Below, one piece after another: positions 47,547 to 56,583 of a stretch of DNA of 64,000 bases (its first letter is position 1; every line of letters begins with the position of its first letter). The position numbers and the translations under genes are program-made. The notes beneath the pieces were generated by a model. That model was given only the letters and a program-made list of their open reading frames with translations, was not told where the DNA came from and searched no databases. The DNA is from Mycobacterium sp. 1465703.0. Its GTDB lineage: Bacteria; Actinomycetota; Actinomycetes; Mycobacteriales; Mycobacteriaceae. The stretch covers positions 1 through 64,000 of the forward strand of contig NZ_LZKU01000017.1 in the NCBI RefSeq assembly GCF_001672975.1. The letters run 5' to 3'.

Positions 47547-47870
47547 TCAGGTGAAACGCAGGTGGCCCGCCACCGACGCGATGTGCTGCTGGGCTTCGGA
47601 GTCGGTGTTGTGGTACTGCGACGCACCGCTGCGCAGCAATTCGTTGACCGACTGGAATCGGGTCTGAATCTTGTTCTGTGCCTCGTGGATTTCCTCGGCG
47701 GTCACCAAGTTCGTCGACCCGGCACTACCGCGCAAATACTGCGCCGAGTTGCCGTGCTGCACCAGCTCGGAATAGCGGGACAGAACATCCTGTGCCCGGT
47801 GGGACAACTCGTCCATCTGTCCGGCCAGGGCGACCACTGAACTCTGGTCGACGTGAATGGGTTGTGACAT
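47547..47870 (-). CDS. Esx (WXG100-type) secreted protein, partner 1
   Basis: 107 residues, helical hairpin (VDQSSVVALAGQMDELSHRA first helix). The turn reads YLRGSAGSTN, again without the Trp of WXG. Near the C-terminus YHNTD fits the YxxxD/E secretion signal, so this is the EsxB-like partner recognised by EccC. First of the Esx pair, following the PPE gene. GGAGAAT (on the minus strand) precedes the ATG. Confidence 0.84.
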   Translation of the reverse strand: MSQPIHVDQSSVVALAGQMDELSHRAQDVLSRYSELVQHGNSAQYLRGSAGSTNLVTAEEIHEAQNKIQTRFQSVNELLRSGASQYHNTDSEAQQHIASVAGHLRFT

Positions 47871-47956
47871 CTAAATTCTCCTTGCGAAAAGTGTTGTGCC
47901 GTCGGTGGTGATTCTGAGTCTAAAAGCCCGGCGAGGGGGTCTCAGACGCTTTTTTC

Positions 47957-49156
47957 TCAGACGCGTTGCCGCTCCCCCCTACTCGACCCTGACCGCTCGG
48001 TCACCTGCATGGTCCGGCCCGGGCGCTGCGGTTCCCCGCCAGCGCCTTCACGGCCGCCCAGCGCGCCTGGGGCGCCGAAGAGTCCGCCGCCCGTGCCGGC
48101 CGGCCGCGGCGACGATCCGCCCGCAGTCTCCGACGAACCCTGCCAACCACCGGGCAACGTCGGTGTGGTGGGGGTACTAAAACTGCTGGCTGGGCGGACA
48201 AAAGTGCTCGATAACGCAGAGGAGCCGGTCAACAAGCCACCGCCGCCACCGCCGGCAGCGCCCAGCCCGCCCATCGATGCGCCCGCCGCAGCAGCTTCGG
48301 GTCCCAGGCCGCCAGCTGCCGCCCCGTTCAGACCATTCATCGAGGTCAGCGGGCCTAACATGCTGGAGAACATTTGAGGGGCTTGTCCCAGCATGGACGG
48401 CAACTGTTGACCGGCTGACGTGAACTGGCCGAATGTCGAACCCATCTCCCCGACCAGGCCACCGGCCTGACCGGCCATCGACGTCAAAATCGAGGTGGGT
48501 TGTGACTGGCCGTCAGCCGTAGTGGTCATCGTTTTCGCGCCGGCCTGAAACGCGCTCTGCCCGCCGGTCTGACCCACATCTTGTGCGACGCCCAGGGCGG
48601 GGCCTAGCGGATTGGAGGCCGTCGGTGACAGGGGAAACGGCTCAGATATCGCCCCCAGGGCGGTGGTCACCACCCCGCCGTATTGAGTGCGGGCCACGGC
48701 GTTGGTCACCCAGAAATGCCCGTAATACTGCGCATCCAGCGAAATAATGCCCGGGGTGTTCTGCCCGAACGCGTTCGTACTGACCAAGCCTGCCTGAGTG
48801 GTGCGATTCAACAAACAGGCCTCGGCGGGAATCATCTGCTCGACCGCGGCGGTGTGAGCTGCGGCGACCTCAGCAGCATGGATCTGGCCCACACGGATCC
48901 ACGCTGACGCCGCCAGGCAGACCTCCATGAATTCGGCGGCGCTCATTTGCATCATTTCGCCGCCGGGCCCCTGCCAGCCCACCATGGCGGTGGTCGATGT
49001 GGTCAGCCCCATCGCGGTCAACTCCGCGATCAGCATGTCGGCCACGGATTCGTAGCCGGCCGCCGCCTCGACCAGGCTCGCCCCGAGATCCCCCGCGATC
49101 ATCAGGGTGTGATTGACTTCCGGCGCGACAGCACCGGCGTCACCCAATGCGGTCAT
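47957..49156 (-). CDS. PPE-family protein of the ESX locus
   Basis: 399 residues. The N-terminal PPE domain (about 1-175) has APEVN where the family has PPEVN/PPEIN, GWQGPG at the WxG turn, LLNRTTQAGLVSTNAFGQNT, and AQYYGHFWVTNAVA. It is followed by a Gly/Met/Ser-rich C-terminal half with no SVP motif. It is the locus's own PPE, 24 bases downstream of the PE gene, and the likely client of the adjacent EspG. Confidence 0.86.
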   Translation of the reverse strand: MTALGDAGAVAPEVNHTLMIAGDLGASLVEAAAGYESVADMLIAELTAMGLTTSTTAMVGWQGPGGEMMQMSAAEFMEVCLAASAWIRVGQIHAAEVAAAHTAAVEQMIPAEACLLNRTTQAGLVSTNAFGQNTPGIISLDAQYYGHFWVTNAVARTQYGGVVTTALGAISEPFPLSPTASNPLGPALGVAQDVGQTGGQSAFQAGAKTMTTTADGQSQPTSILTSMAGQAGGLVGEMGSTFGQFTSAGQQLPSMLGQAPQMFSSMLGPLTSMNGLNGAAAGGLGPEAAAAGASMGGLGAAGGGGGGLLTGSSALSSTFVRPASSFSTPTTPTLPGGWQGSSETAGGSSPRPAGTGGGLFGAPGALGGREGAGGEPQRPGRTMQVTERSGSSRGERQRV

Positions 49157-49180
49157 CGCCCCTGCTTCCCCCGGGTCTAC

Positions 49181-49486
49181 CTAGATAACTAGCGACGCCT
49201 CGTTGACGGCGTCCATCGCGGTGTAGGCCACGCCGCTGCTGGCGATGGTCTGGGCGAACAACGAGCGCACCAGGGTCAGCTGGGTCAGCATCGCGTCCGT
49301 GGCCGCACCATGGGCGGCGAAGCCGGCCGCCGCCAGAGCAGAGGCGTCTTCGCCTCCCGGTGGCAGAACCGCGGTCACCGGGCCCGCAGCTCCTGCCATG
49401 GTCCCGCCCATCGTGGCCGCGCCACCCTCTTCAGCAGCCGAGGCCCCAGCCAGGACCGGAGCCGCGATCAATAGTGGACTCGACAT
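49181..49486 (-). CDS. PE-family protein of the ESX locus
   Basis: 101 residues, a PE domain without extension. It starts MSSPLLIAAPVLAGASAAEEGG and ends AYTAMDAVNEASLVI, where YTAMD is the YxxxD secretion signal. GGGGAGG precedes the ATG on the minus strand. Pairs with the PPE downstream. Confidence 0.84.
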   Translation of the reverse strand: MSSPLLIAAPVLAGASAAEEGGAATMGGTMAGAAGPVTAVLPPGGEDASALAAAGFAAHGAATDAMLTQLTLVRSLFAQTIASSGVAYTAMDAVNEASLVI

Positions 49487-49784
49487 AATCCAGCCTCCCC
49501 AAAGAATTAATTCGTCCGTGGTGTCAGTCTACGGCCCGCACGGACACAGTTAGGACGGAATATTAGTCCGAAAGACCGATCGCCGCCGGACAACTTGTTA
49601 GGCCCGCGAAGTAATCGCGCAATCGCGATCCGAAACGCTCGCCGGCACGCCGAGAGCTGATGCACCTGCGATATCCAGTTGCGTACGGCATTCGATGACC
49701 TGTGATTCTTACGCCGGCCGTCCCCGCTCACCCGGGCGGAGGCGGGTTTTAGGTCGCTGCGCGTAACGGCTTGGCACTCGTCGA
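49487..49784. other. Intergenic gap eccC / PE
   Basis: 298 bases between the eccC stop and the PE start. It probably holds a promoter for the PE-PPE-esx group, but I see no convincing -10/-35 and none of the shared leaderless elements. A weak inverted repeat (TCCGTG/CACGGA) lies about 30-60 bases before the PE start. Confidence 0.4.
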
Positions 49785-52700
49785 CTACCGGCGGCGGCCA
49801 ACGAACGGCGGTTCGGACCATCCCACAAGCACATTCGTGACGCTCGAGCGCCAGGCCAGCCGGCCTTTGCCCTCCCGTTGCGGCTCGGCGAACACCCCGG
49901 GAATGATCTGCCCGTGTTTGCGGTCCCCGTTCATGACCACAACAGGTGGCGTCATGTTCATGACCTTCCCCAGCACGCCCTGCCCAGATTGCGCGTGAAA
50001 ACTGAATTGAGCAATATCAGCGGTGGTCACAATATGAAGGCCCAAATCCTCTGCCTCAGGAACATATTGGGCCAGCGGCATCAAAGGACTAGAGGCCCCA
50101 GGCCACGCCGTACTCCCATCGATGATCACGAACAATTCGCGGCCCTCCCAAAACCGCTTAGTAGCCAAATCTTCAGGAGTGGCATTTGCCGGCGGCCGGC
50201 GCTGTTCAAGCACCGCGGCCAAGCTCTTGACCACGTCGGCGATATGAGATGGATTCTGCGCATAGGCCGACAGCCACTCATTCGGCGGTACCACTCCGAT
50301 ATTGGCGCGCTTGTGCTCCAACAAAATGATGGTCGCGTCCTCAGGACGATATGCGCGCATGATGCCCAGCATCATGGCGCGCAGCCAGGAGCTCAGGCCG
50401 CACAACGCCATGCCTGTGGCCACCGCATGGGGATGCTCGAAGAAGTCGATCGTCGCCGGAACCAGCGGTGCGCCCGGCAGATTCGACTCGGCAAGACCAA
50501 ACGGCACCACCCCGGCCGGAAGCGGCTCGGTGATCCCGGCGAACACGTCCTTGAGGAGAACCTTCTCAGGCAGCCGCGCCACCGCGGCTGCCTTGGCGAC
50601 CCCGGCCACGCGGCGCACCACCGCGCTGAGCTCGTCGCCCTCGAGTCGGCGCGCCGGCACTTCGGGCGCACCGGTTTCGCTCGGAGGATGCGCCAACGCC
50701 GGCCACCCGACCATCAAGTGATGCCCATCTGGGGTCAGCCCGCGCCCGGGCCGGTCGGGGACCTCGCGGGCCGGGTTGCGTTCCGGGTCGGCACGGTCAC
50801 GCTTGACGGTGGTGTCGTGCTCTTGGACCAGCTTGAGCTCGAGGGTCAGACCGGTCTCGGTCTTCACACCGGTGGAAATCCCCGACAGGGTACTGGTGTG
50901 GCTATAAATCACCCGCACGCCGTAGTTACGCGCCCGCATCAGCGCCGCCACCCGCGGCGCCAGATTCGTATAGGTCTCGGTGAAGTTCTTCCACCCGTCG
51001 ATGATCAAGACGACGTCTCCGCCGTCCACCGACCGTGCCGCCTCAACGTCGCTGACTGGCGTGGCGTCGGCATACTGATCGGCACCAAATTTCGCCACCC
51101 GGACCTGGTCCATATCGAGACGTTGTGTGGTGAAGGCCTTGTCACGCTCGTTGACGATCGCTTCGACGGTCGCGATGACGCGGTTGACCCCCTCGCTGTC
51201 CGTGCCGGCCACCACCGCGGCCACATGCGGAAGATCCGCCACGCGCGCTAGCTGCGGGCCGCTGGCCGCGATGCAGTAAAACTGCACCCGCTCCGGGCGG
51301 TACAACAGCGCCGTGGAAGTCACCATCGTCATCAACGCAGTGGTCGCCCCCCGCGTCGGTGCGCCCACCACCAGCACATTGTCGCGCAGGACATCCATGC
51401 AGTACGGCTCTTGACGGGCGCCGCGGGGGTAGTCCGCCAACGCGACGGGCATAAACAGACCCGGGTTGTTGCCGTAGTCCACATGCCACGGGCGACCCCG
51501 CCAGCGCTCCACCAACTCATCAGCTGGCATCGGATCGCCCAGCACCGGCAGCCAGATGGGGCGCGGCGGCCGCTCTGGGCCCGCCTGCAACGACTCGGCG
51601 ATCGCCGTCACCATCTTGATCGGCTCGTGCCCCGGAGTCGGCCGGGGTTCAGGATCGGCATTCGCCTCGTCGATGAGCTCAGGCTCAGGTGCCAGACGGC
51701 CGTCAATGTCCTCACTTTCGTCGACCGTGAACAACCGCGGAACGAACTCGGTGGCCGCCCTCTGCGGTGCCGGAGCGCTGCCCGCGGACTCATCCGGGGG
51801 GATGAAATCAGCGGAAGTGAAGAAATAGCGGAACTTGCGTGCCTCACGCAGCGCCACCCGCAGATAGGCGGTGCCTTCCTCGCCCCGCGGGGCGATGTGG
51901 GCGGCCCGGGCGTCGCCGATCCCGGCTTTGGACTCCTCCTCCGTGCCGGTACGCGCGGCCACGTTGTAGCCGAGCAACTTGGTGATGTCCCGCAAATTCT
52001 GGGTGTCCTTGGTCTGGCCCACCAACTTCAAAAACACGTGCAACGACCGGCCCACTCGGGCGATCCGCAGATACAGTTTGCGGAACTTCGGCCCCCAGAT
52101 CGGGTCGGCGAACACCTCGTTGTATTCATCGGTGATCACCCACAACACCGGGATCGGCGGCAAGGTGGGATCCACCAGCCGACGCCGGTTGTAGCTCGTC
52201 ACATCCGGGCAATCATCAAGGGCGGCAAGCATTTCACCCCGGCGATCCAACTCACCATCGAGGGTGTCATACAGCCGCCCCAGCAAATGGCGCTCTTCAT
52301 ACAGGTTGCTCACCGCGGCCACCACATGCGGGAACCGGCTAATCGCGCCGGCCGCCGAGCGCAGCTTGAAGTCGGTGAACACGATGTTGAGCACCTCAGG
52401 GGAATGCGTCAAGCAGGCCGCGGCGATCTCGGTGATCAGGCCTTCAGACTTTCCGGCGCCAGTGGTGCCGATGAACAACCCGTGCATACCCATGCCGCCC
52501 TGCGCACCCTCACGCAGATCCAGCCACACGGTCTCCCCCGTGTCGGCGTAGAGCCCGATCGGGAACCGCATCCAGCCGGGCCCTTGAGACCGGGTGGCCG
52601 CCCACAGCCGATCGGTGTCCAGGTGACGAGGATCGCGAATCCCCAACACATCCAACACATCACGCTCGTCGAGCTCTTTGACCAGAGAGACGCTGGTCGA

Positions 52701-54035
52701 ACCTTTGGCGCGATAGCGGGCCAGTGAGCGCGCAAATCGCTCCGCATCATCAACGTCCATCTGATCGGCGACCGCGTAGAAGGCCTCCTCGAGCTCGTCC
52801 GATCTGGTGTCCGACGAGGCATACATCGCCGCCGCGTGCTGCTGCTGCTCACTGAGCGGCACCTGCTTACGGAGCACTCCCCCGTCGATGCGGTAGGTCG
52901 TCTCGGGCGAGAACCCCACCCACTGCTTGGCGCCACCGCCCAGCGAGCCGCTCGGGCGCGGCGGGACCCCCTCGGCCAATCGGATAAAGCACGTACTGGC
53001 ATACCCCAACGCGCCAGTCAGCCCCGCCCAATCCTCCGGCGTTGCACAATGATCATCAACAATCACCCGAAGCGGTTGCGTCCCAACGCCGGCCGACATC
53101 CCGCTCGACGGCGGTGACCACGAATCACGCGAGCCATCGGGATCCTCATCGAAAAACGCCTCCAACTCCGCCGGCGAAGAAAACAGCATCCGGCGCTCAC
53201 CGCAGCCATCCCGCACGCTGGCATGCTGCAGATGGGGAAGCCACTTCGCCCAATCCCATTGCGTCGGCGCGGAACTCACCACAATGATTTCCAGATCGGT
53301 GGGGCTGTGAAACGCCGCCAGCTGGCATAACATCGCGCGCACCAACGCGCGTCCCTGCTCGAGGTCCCCCACGATCCCGATACCCGGAAAGCGCTGCAGC
53401 CATACCGCTTTGGGGACGCCATCGACATACTCCTGGGCGTTCAAGAACTTACGCAGCGCATGCCCGGTGGCCGGCTCCAGATCGGCGGCCTGGGCGATCT
53501 CAGGCTTTTCCAGCGTCATCGCCAGCTTCACCTTGCCGACACCGACGCGCACCACCGAGAACATGTCAGTTCCCGCCTCGCGATCCCACATCCGCACCGA
53601 GCCCGCCACTGAAATCAAATCCTCAGGTGCCCAATGGAAATGGCAGCGATGCTCCCACTGCTGTCGGCGCTGGACATCCACAATGGCGCGAGTGTCGTCT
53701 TGCAGCGAAAACCACTTGCGCCGCCGAGACGTGAGCTCGCCCCACGACATTTTGCGCGACGCCCCCCGGTTGCGCACCACCATGCCGATCGCGCTAAACG
53801 CGGCCATCCCACCGAAAAGCCCGAAACCACCAGCCAATTGGCGAGCCCCAGAGGCGTACATCACCACGATCAAGCCCACGATTCCGACCAGCAGCACGAC
53901 CGGCAACACAATGCCCCAAATGCTGCGCGGCGGAGGGACCGGCGCCACGATCGGCGGCTCCAATTTGATCTTGCCGCCACCAGTCTTCGGCGGACGGACA
54001 GGATCACCCGGACGCTCAAATTTATGAGTGGTCAC
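49785..54035 (-). CDS. eccC: Type VII secretion motor ATPase EccC (single chain)
   Basis: 1416 residues, one uninterrupted chain. Two N-terminal TM helices (about 40-62 and 68-88) are followed by three FtsK/SpoIIIE-type domains. Domain 1 has Walker A GTTGAGKS (523-530) and Walker B LWVITDEY (631-638). Domain 2 has a degenerate loop GAPTRGATT (891-899; no Lys) and VVLIIDGW (about 1008-1015). Domain 3 has no recognisable P-loop at the expected place (ALCGLSSWLRAM, about 1210-1221) but keeps LFVIIDGS. EccC recognises Esx/PE-PPE substrates and powers export. GTG at 54035 fits a leaderless promoter 6 bases upstream. Confidence 0.93.
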   Translation of the reverse strand: MTTHKFERPGDPVRPPKTGGGKIKLEPPIVAPVPPPRSIWGIVLPVVLLVGIVGLIVVMYASGARQLAGGFGLFGGMAAFSAIGMVVRNRGASRKMSWGELTSRRRKWFSLQDDTRAIVDVQRRQQWEHRCHFHWAPEDLISVAGSVRMWDREAGTDMFSVVRVGVGKVKLAMTLEKPEIAQAADLEPATGHALRKFLNAQEYVDGVPKAVWLQRFPGIGIVGDLEQGRALVRAMLCQLAAFHSPTDLEIIVVSSAPTQWDWAKWLPHLQHASVRDGCGERRMLFSSPAELEAFFDEDPDGSRDSWSPPSSGMSAGVGTQPLRVIVDDHCATPEDWAGLTGALGYASTCFIRLAEGVPPRPSGSLGGGAKQWVGFSPETTYRIDGGVLRKQVPLSEQQQHAAAMYASSDTRSDELEEAFYAVADQMDVDDAERFARSLARYRAKGSTSVSLVKELDERDVLDVLGIRDPRHLDTDRLWAATRSQGPGWMRFPIGLYADTGETVWLDLREGAQGGMGMHGLFIGTTGAGKSEGLITEIAAACLTHSPEVLNIVFTDFKLRSAAGAISRFPHVVAAVSNLYEERHLLGRLYDTLDGELDRRGEMLAALDDCPDVTSYNRRRLVDPTLPPIPVLWVITDEYNEVFADPIWGPKFRKLYLRIARVGRSLHVFLKLVGQTKDTQNLRDITKLLGYNVAARTGTEEESKAGIGDARAAHIAPRGEEGTAYLRVALREARKFRYFFTSADFIPPDESAGSAPAPQRAATEFVPRLFTVDESEDIDGRLAPEPELIDEANADPEPRPTPGHEPIKMVTAIAESLQAGPERPPRPIWLPVLGDPMPADELVERWRGRPWHVDYGNNPGLFMPVALADYPRGARQEPYCMDVLRDNVLVVGAPTRGATTALMTMVTSTALLYRPERVQFYCIAASGPQLARVADLPHVAAVVAGTDSEGVNRVIATVEAIVNERDKAFTTQRLDMDQVRVAKFGADQYADATPVSDVEAARSVDGGDVVLIIDGWKNFTETYTNLAPRVAALMRARNYGVRVIYSHTSTLSGISTGVKTETGLTLELKLVQEHDTTVKRDRADPERNPAREVPDRPGRGLTPDGHHLMVGWPALAHPPSETGAPEVPARRLEGDELSAVVRRVAGVAKAAAVARLPEKVLLKDVFAGITEPLPAGVVPFGLAESNLPGAPLVPATIDFFEHPHAVATGMALCGLSSWLRAMMLGIMRAYRPEDATIILLEHKRANIGVVPPNEWLSAYAQNPSHIADVVKSLAAVLEQRRPPANATPEDLATKRFWEGRELFVIIDGSTAWPGASSPLMPLAQYVPEAEDLGLHIVTTADIAQFSFHAQSGQGVLGKVMNMTPPVVVMNGDRKHGQIIPGVFAEPQREGKGRLAWRSSVTNVLVGWSEPPFVGRRR

Positions 54036-54229
54036 TTCACCACCCTAACCTGCGCCCGCGTCGAAATCTGCGCTAAATTCCGTCGCCCAGACATCGCCCA
54101 TCAGGTCCATGGCGGGCCAGTAAAACCCACACCTCGCTTCGTTTTTGATGCCACTCTCAGTCAGACCGTAAGGCCCGCGGGTTGCCCTGAATCTGGATCG
54201 CATTGTGATCGTCCTGAGCCTCCAGGGTG
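54034..54229. repeat. Diverged direct repeat, copy A (left of ParDE/kinase insert)
   Basis: Aligns along its whole length with 56584-56786. The first 21 bases are identical and the last ~40 nearly so. The left part is the eccC start and promoter region; the right part reads TLEAQDDHNAIQIQG on the minus strand, the last codons of the gene at 56711. This shows that eccC was once adjacent to that gene. Confidence 0.75.
54042..54075 (-). promoter_or_regulatory. Shared-type leaderless promoter of eccC
   Basis: On the minus strand: TAGCGCAGATTTCG (54075-54062), 14 bases, then TAGGGT (54047-54042), then 6 bases to the GTG at 54035. A decayed copy of the same element is present in repeat copy B. Confidence 0.62.
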
Positions 54230-54308
54230 AGGTGCGACGTCGGGAACTAAGACTTGGGGCTTTTAGGCATTCCCGGTTATCGGTAATGGCGTGCCCGGAC
54301 AGCAGGGA

Positions 54309-54327
54309 TACCAATTATTGGTACGAT
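54309..54327 (+). promoter_or_regulatory. ParD operator and -10 box
   Basis: TACCAA-TTA-TTGGTA (54309-54323) is a perfect inverted repeat. It overlaps TACGAT (54322-54327), a TANNNT-type -10 lying 6 bases before the parD GTG. Antitoxin autorepression and a leaderless transcript are both implied. Confidence 0.62.
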
Positions 54328-54333
54328 AGGCTC

Positions 54334-54585
54334 GTGGTTAAGAACACATCCTTTAGCCTCGACGAGCATTACACCGCCTTCATCGAGGCCGAGGTCGCCG
54401 CTGGCCGCTACCGCTCCGCCAGTGAGGTCGTCCGCTCGGGGCTGCGGCTGCTTGAGGACCGTGAAACTCAACTACGGGCCCTACGCGAAGCATTGACCGC
54501 CGGTGAGCACAGCGGCACCTCGACGCCCTTTGACTTCGACGCTTTCCTCGACCGCAAGCGCGCCGAGAAGCCGCCGGGCCGGTGA
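54334..54585 (+). CDS. parD: ParD-type antitoxin (ribbon-helix-helix)
   Basis: 83 residues. It starts MVKNTSFSLDEHYTAFIEAE, with the ParD/CopG ribbon-helix-helix core (RYRSASEVVRSGLRLLED), then a toxin-binding tail (FDFDAFLDRKRAEK). GTG at 54334 was chosen because the beta strand of the RHH fold starts right after it and a -10 box is 6 bases upstream; a longer frame from 54205 would run through repeat copy A and is not protein-like. Its stop overlaps the toxin start by GTGA. It binds its own promoter palindrome and neutralises ParE (family knowledge). Confidence 0.9.
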   Translation: MVKNTSFSLDEHYTAFIEAEVAAGRYRSASEVVRSGLRLLEDRETQLRALREALTAGEHSGTSTPFDFDAFLDRKRAEKPPGR

Positions 54586-54875
54586 GTGGATACCTCCTTT
54601 CACCTGCTGCGCAAGCAGATCTCGAACAAGTATGGGAGTACACCCACGCCCACTGGGGCTTCGACCAAGCCGAGCAATATCTGCGAGAACTTCAAAGTGC
54701 CATCGAGCGCGCGGCGGCCAACCCACGGATCGGACGTGCCTGCGATGAGATCCGCCCGGGCTATCGCAAGCTCGCGGCCGGGTCACACATGCTGTTTTAT
54801 CGCGTCAAAGCCGAGGGCGTCGTCGACGTCGTGCGTATCCTGCACCAACGCATGGACGTCGACCGCCACCTTTGA
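54582..54875 (+). CDS. parE: ParE-type toxin (RelE/ParE superfamily)
   Basis: 97 residues: LSPAAQADLEQVWEYTHAHWG start, LQSAIERAAANPRIGR, the RPGYRKLAAGSHMLFYRV beta-sheet region and VVRILHQRMD end, all typical of ParE. Known ParE toxins inhibit DNA gyrase. GTG at 54582 overlaps the antitoxin stop, so the pair is coupled. Part of the block inserted between eccC and gene 56711. It may act as a plasmid-maintenance module. Confidence 0.9.
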   Translation: MSGYLLSPAAQADLEQVWEYTHAHWGFDQAEQYLRELQSAIERAAANPRIGRACDEIRPGYRKLAAGSHMLFYRVKAEGVVDVVRILHQRMDVDRHL

Positions 54876-54947
54876 CACGAAATCATCCGCACGGCGAACG
54901 CGCTCCAGCGCATGTGACGTCAACGCTGTGTCAGTAGGCTCCGCACC

Positions 54948-56514
54948 ATGCCGTTGACCAGGGGTGAGAAGTTCGCGGACTTCACAATCGTGCGTCAGCT
55001 GGGTATGGGCGGAATGGGTGAGGTCTATCTGGTTGAGCACCCACGGCTGCCCCGCCGTGAAGCTCTGAAGATCCTGCCGGCTGAGGTCTCGGCCGACGAC
55101 GAATATCGGGCGCGTTTTACCCGCGAAGCCGACCTTGCAGCAACGTTGTGGCATCCCAACATTGTTGGGGTTCATGACCGCGCCGAATGCGACGGCCAGC
55201 TTTGGATCTCAATGGACTACGTCGATGGCACGGACGCGAGTCGCCTAGTAAGCCAACGTTATCCGCAAGGCATGCCGCCTGATCAAGTGCTGGAGATTAT
55301 CGGCTCTATCGCCGGCGCGCTGGACTACGCCCACGAGCATGGCCTGTTACATCGCGACGTCAAACCCGCGAATATGCTACTGACGCAACCGCGAACCGGA
55401 GAGCGTCGAATTCTGTTGACTGACTTCGGGATAGCTCGTCGAGTCAACGAGATAAGCGATCTGACTGCGACCAACATGACGGTCGGCACCCTCAGTTACG
55501 CTGCGCCTGAATAACTCATGGGTTCGGCACTTGACGGACGTGCTGATCAATATTCGCTCGCCGCGGCCGCCTATCGTTTGTTCAGCGGCTCTGCCCCGTT
55601 CGAGCACTCTAATCCGGCTGTCGTGATTGGCTATCACCTCAATTCGCCGCCGCCCGAGCTGCCGACGCCAATCCTGACTTGGCGCCCTTGGACCCCCCAT
55701 TGACCCGAGCGATGTCGAAGAATCCCGCCGACCGTTTCAAAACCTGCCGAGAGTTCACGGCCGCCCTAAGCAGCGCTGCCGCAACCCCCGGGTTACGGCG
55801 AACGGAGCAGCAGAGTTGACCCGACCGGCACCTCACGCAGCCGCGAGCGTCCGCGGCAATACCGCGGCAGCGTCATGGTCCCAACCGCCGAACGCGCCGA
55901 CCCACGGCACGCAGCCCAGACCCGGCGGCGGCTGGTTGGCGCCTACAGTGGTTTCCGCCGGGGCGCTTGCTGCGCTGGTCATCATTGCAGCTGCCGTGGT
56001 TCTGATGGTGCACCGACGCCACACAGACGCGATCGAGAGCAAGCCATCGGCACCGATGACCACCACGCGATGGGCTCCAACCACCGCGCCGGCAGAGATA
56101 CCTACCCTCCCAACCCGCGACACCATCACGCTCCCCGCCCCGTCGACCCCGACTGTGACCCCTAGGTGGGACGGGAGGTGCTTACGCAACTACACCGAGC
56201 ATGAGGGCGACTGCGCGTATGGTCTGAACTACTGGGTGGTTCAGCCCAGCAATGAAACTGGGATGCACGATCTAAAACTGGGGTGCTTTCCTCCGAGTAT
56301 GGTCGATGAGTTCAATAGCACGGGGCATTCCCTGCGGTGGTGGACATCGGTCCGCTTCGCCGTTTGGGACAAGGACCGAATCATGAGCGATTACAACAGG
56401 ACTGGGGACCTGGCAATGATCGGATTGGCTCAGTCATGTCTGACCCGAGCAGGCTTACCAGACTTCCACGAAGGACCAATACACGACGACTGCCTCGTCA
56501 AACCGCAGGCTTAA
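54948..56514 (+). pseudogene. Receptor-type Ser/Thr protein kinase, broken
   Basis: A Hanks-type kinase with all catalytic motifs in the first part: Gly-loop GMGGMGEVY (19-27), K41, [10 protein letters not shown] (D137), DFG (159-161), APE (186-188). Immediately after APE comes TAA (55512-55514) where a CAA Gln is expected. The same frame continues [25 protein letters not shown] to about 55660, then a one-base slip is needed to continue with MSKNPADRFKTCREF. A further shift leads to 55816-56514, which encodes a TM helix (ALAALVIIAAAVVLMV) and an extracellular domain with cysteine pairs. The intact gene would have been a PknD/PknH-like membrane kinase of about 520 residues. Confidence 0.85.
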
Positions 56515-56583
56515 ACCGCCGTATTGACCGCCAATGCGCAACCAGAGAACCCCGCCCTGATCTCTCGCCGAGACGAGACCGAG

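Noticed and set aside
51411..52727. A 438-codon plus-strand frame inside eccC.
   Set aside because: Antisense shadow of eccC, rich in His/Arg/Gln as expected for high-GC mirror frames; eccC has all family motifs.
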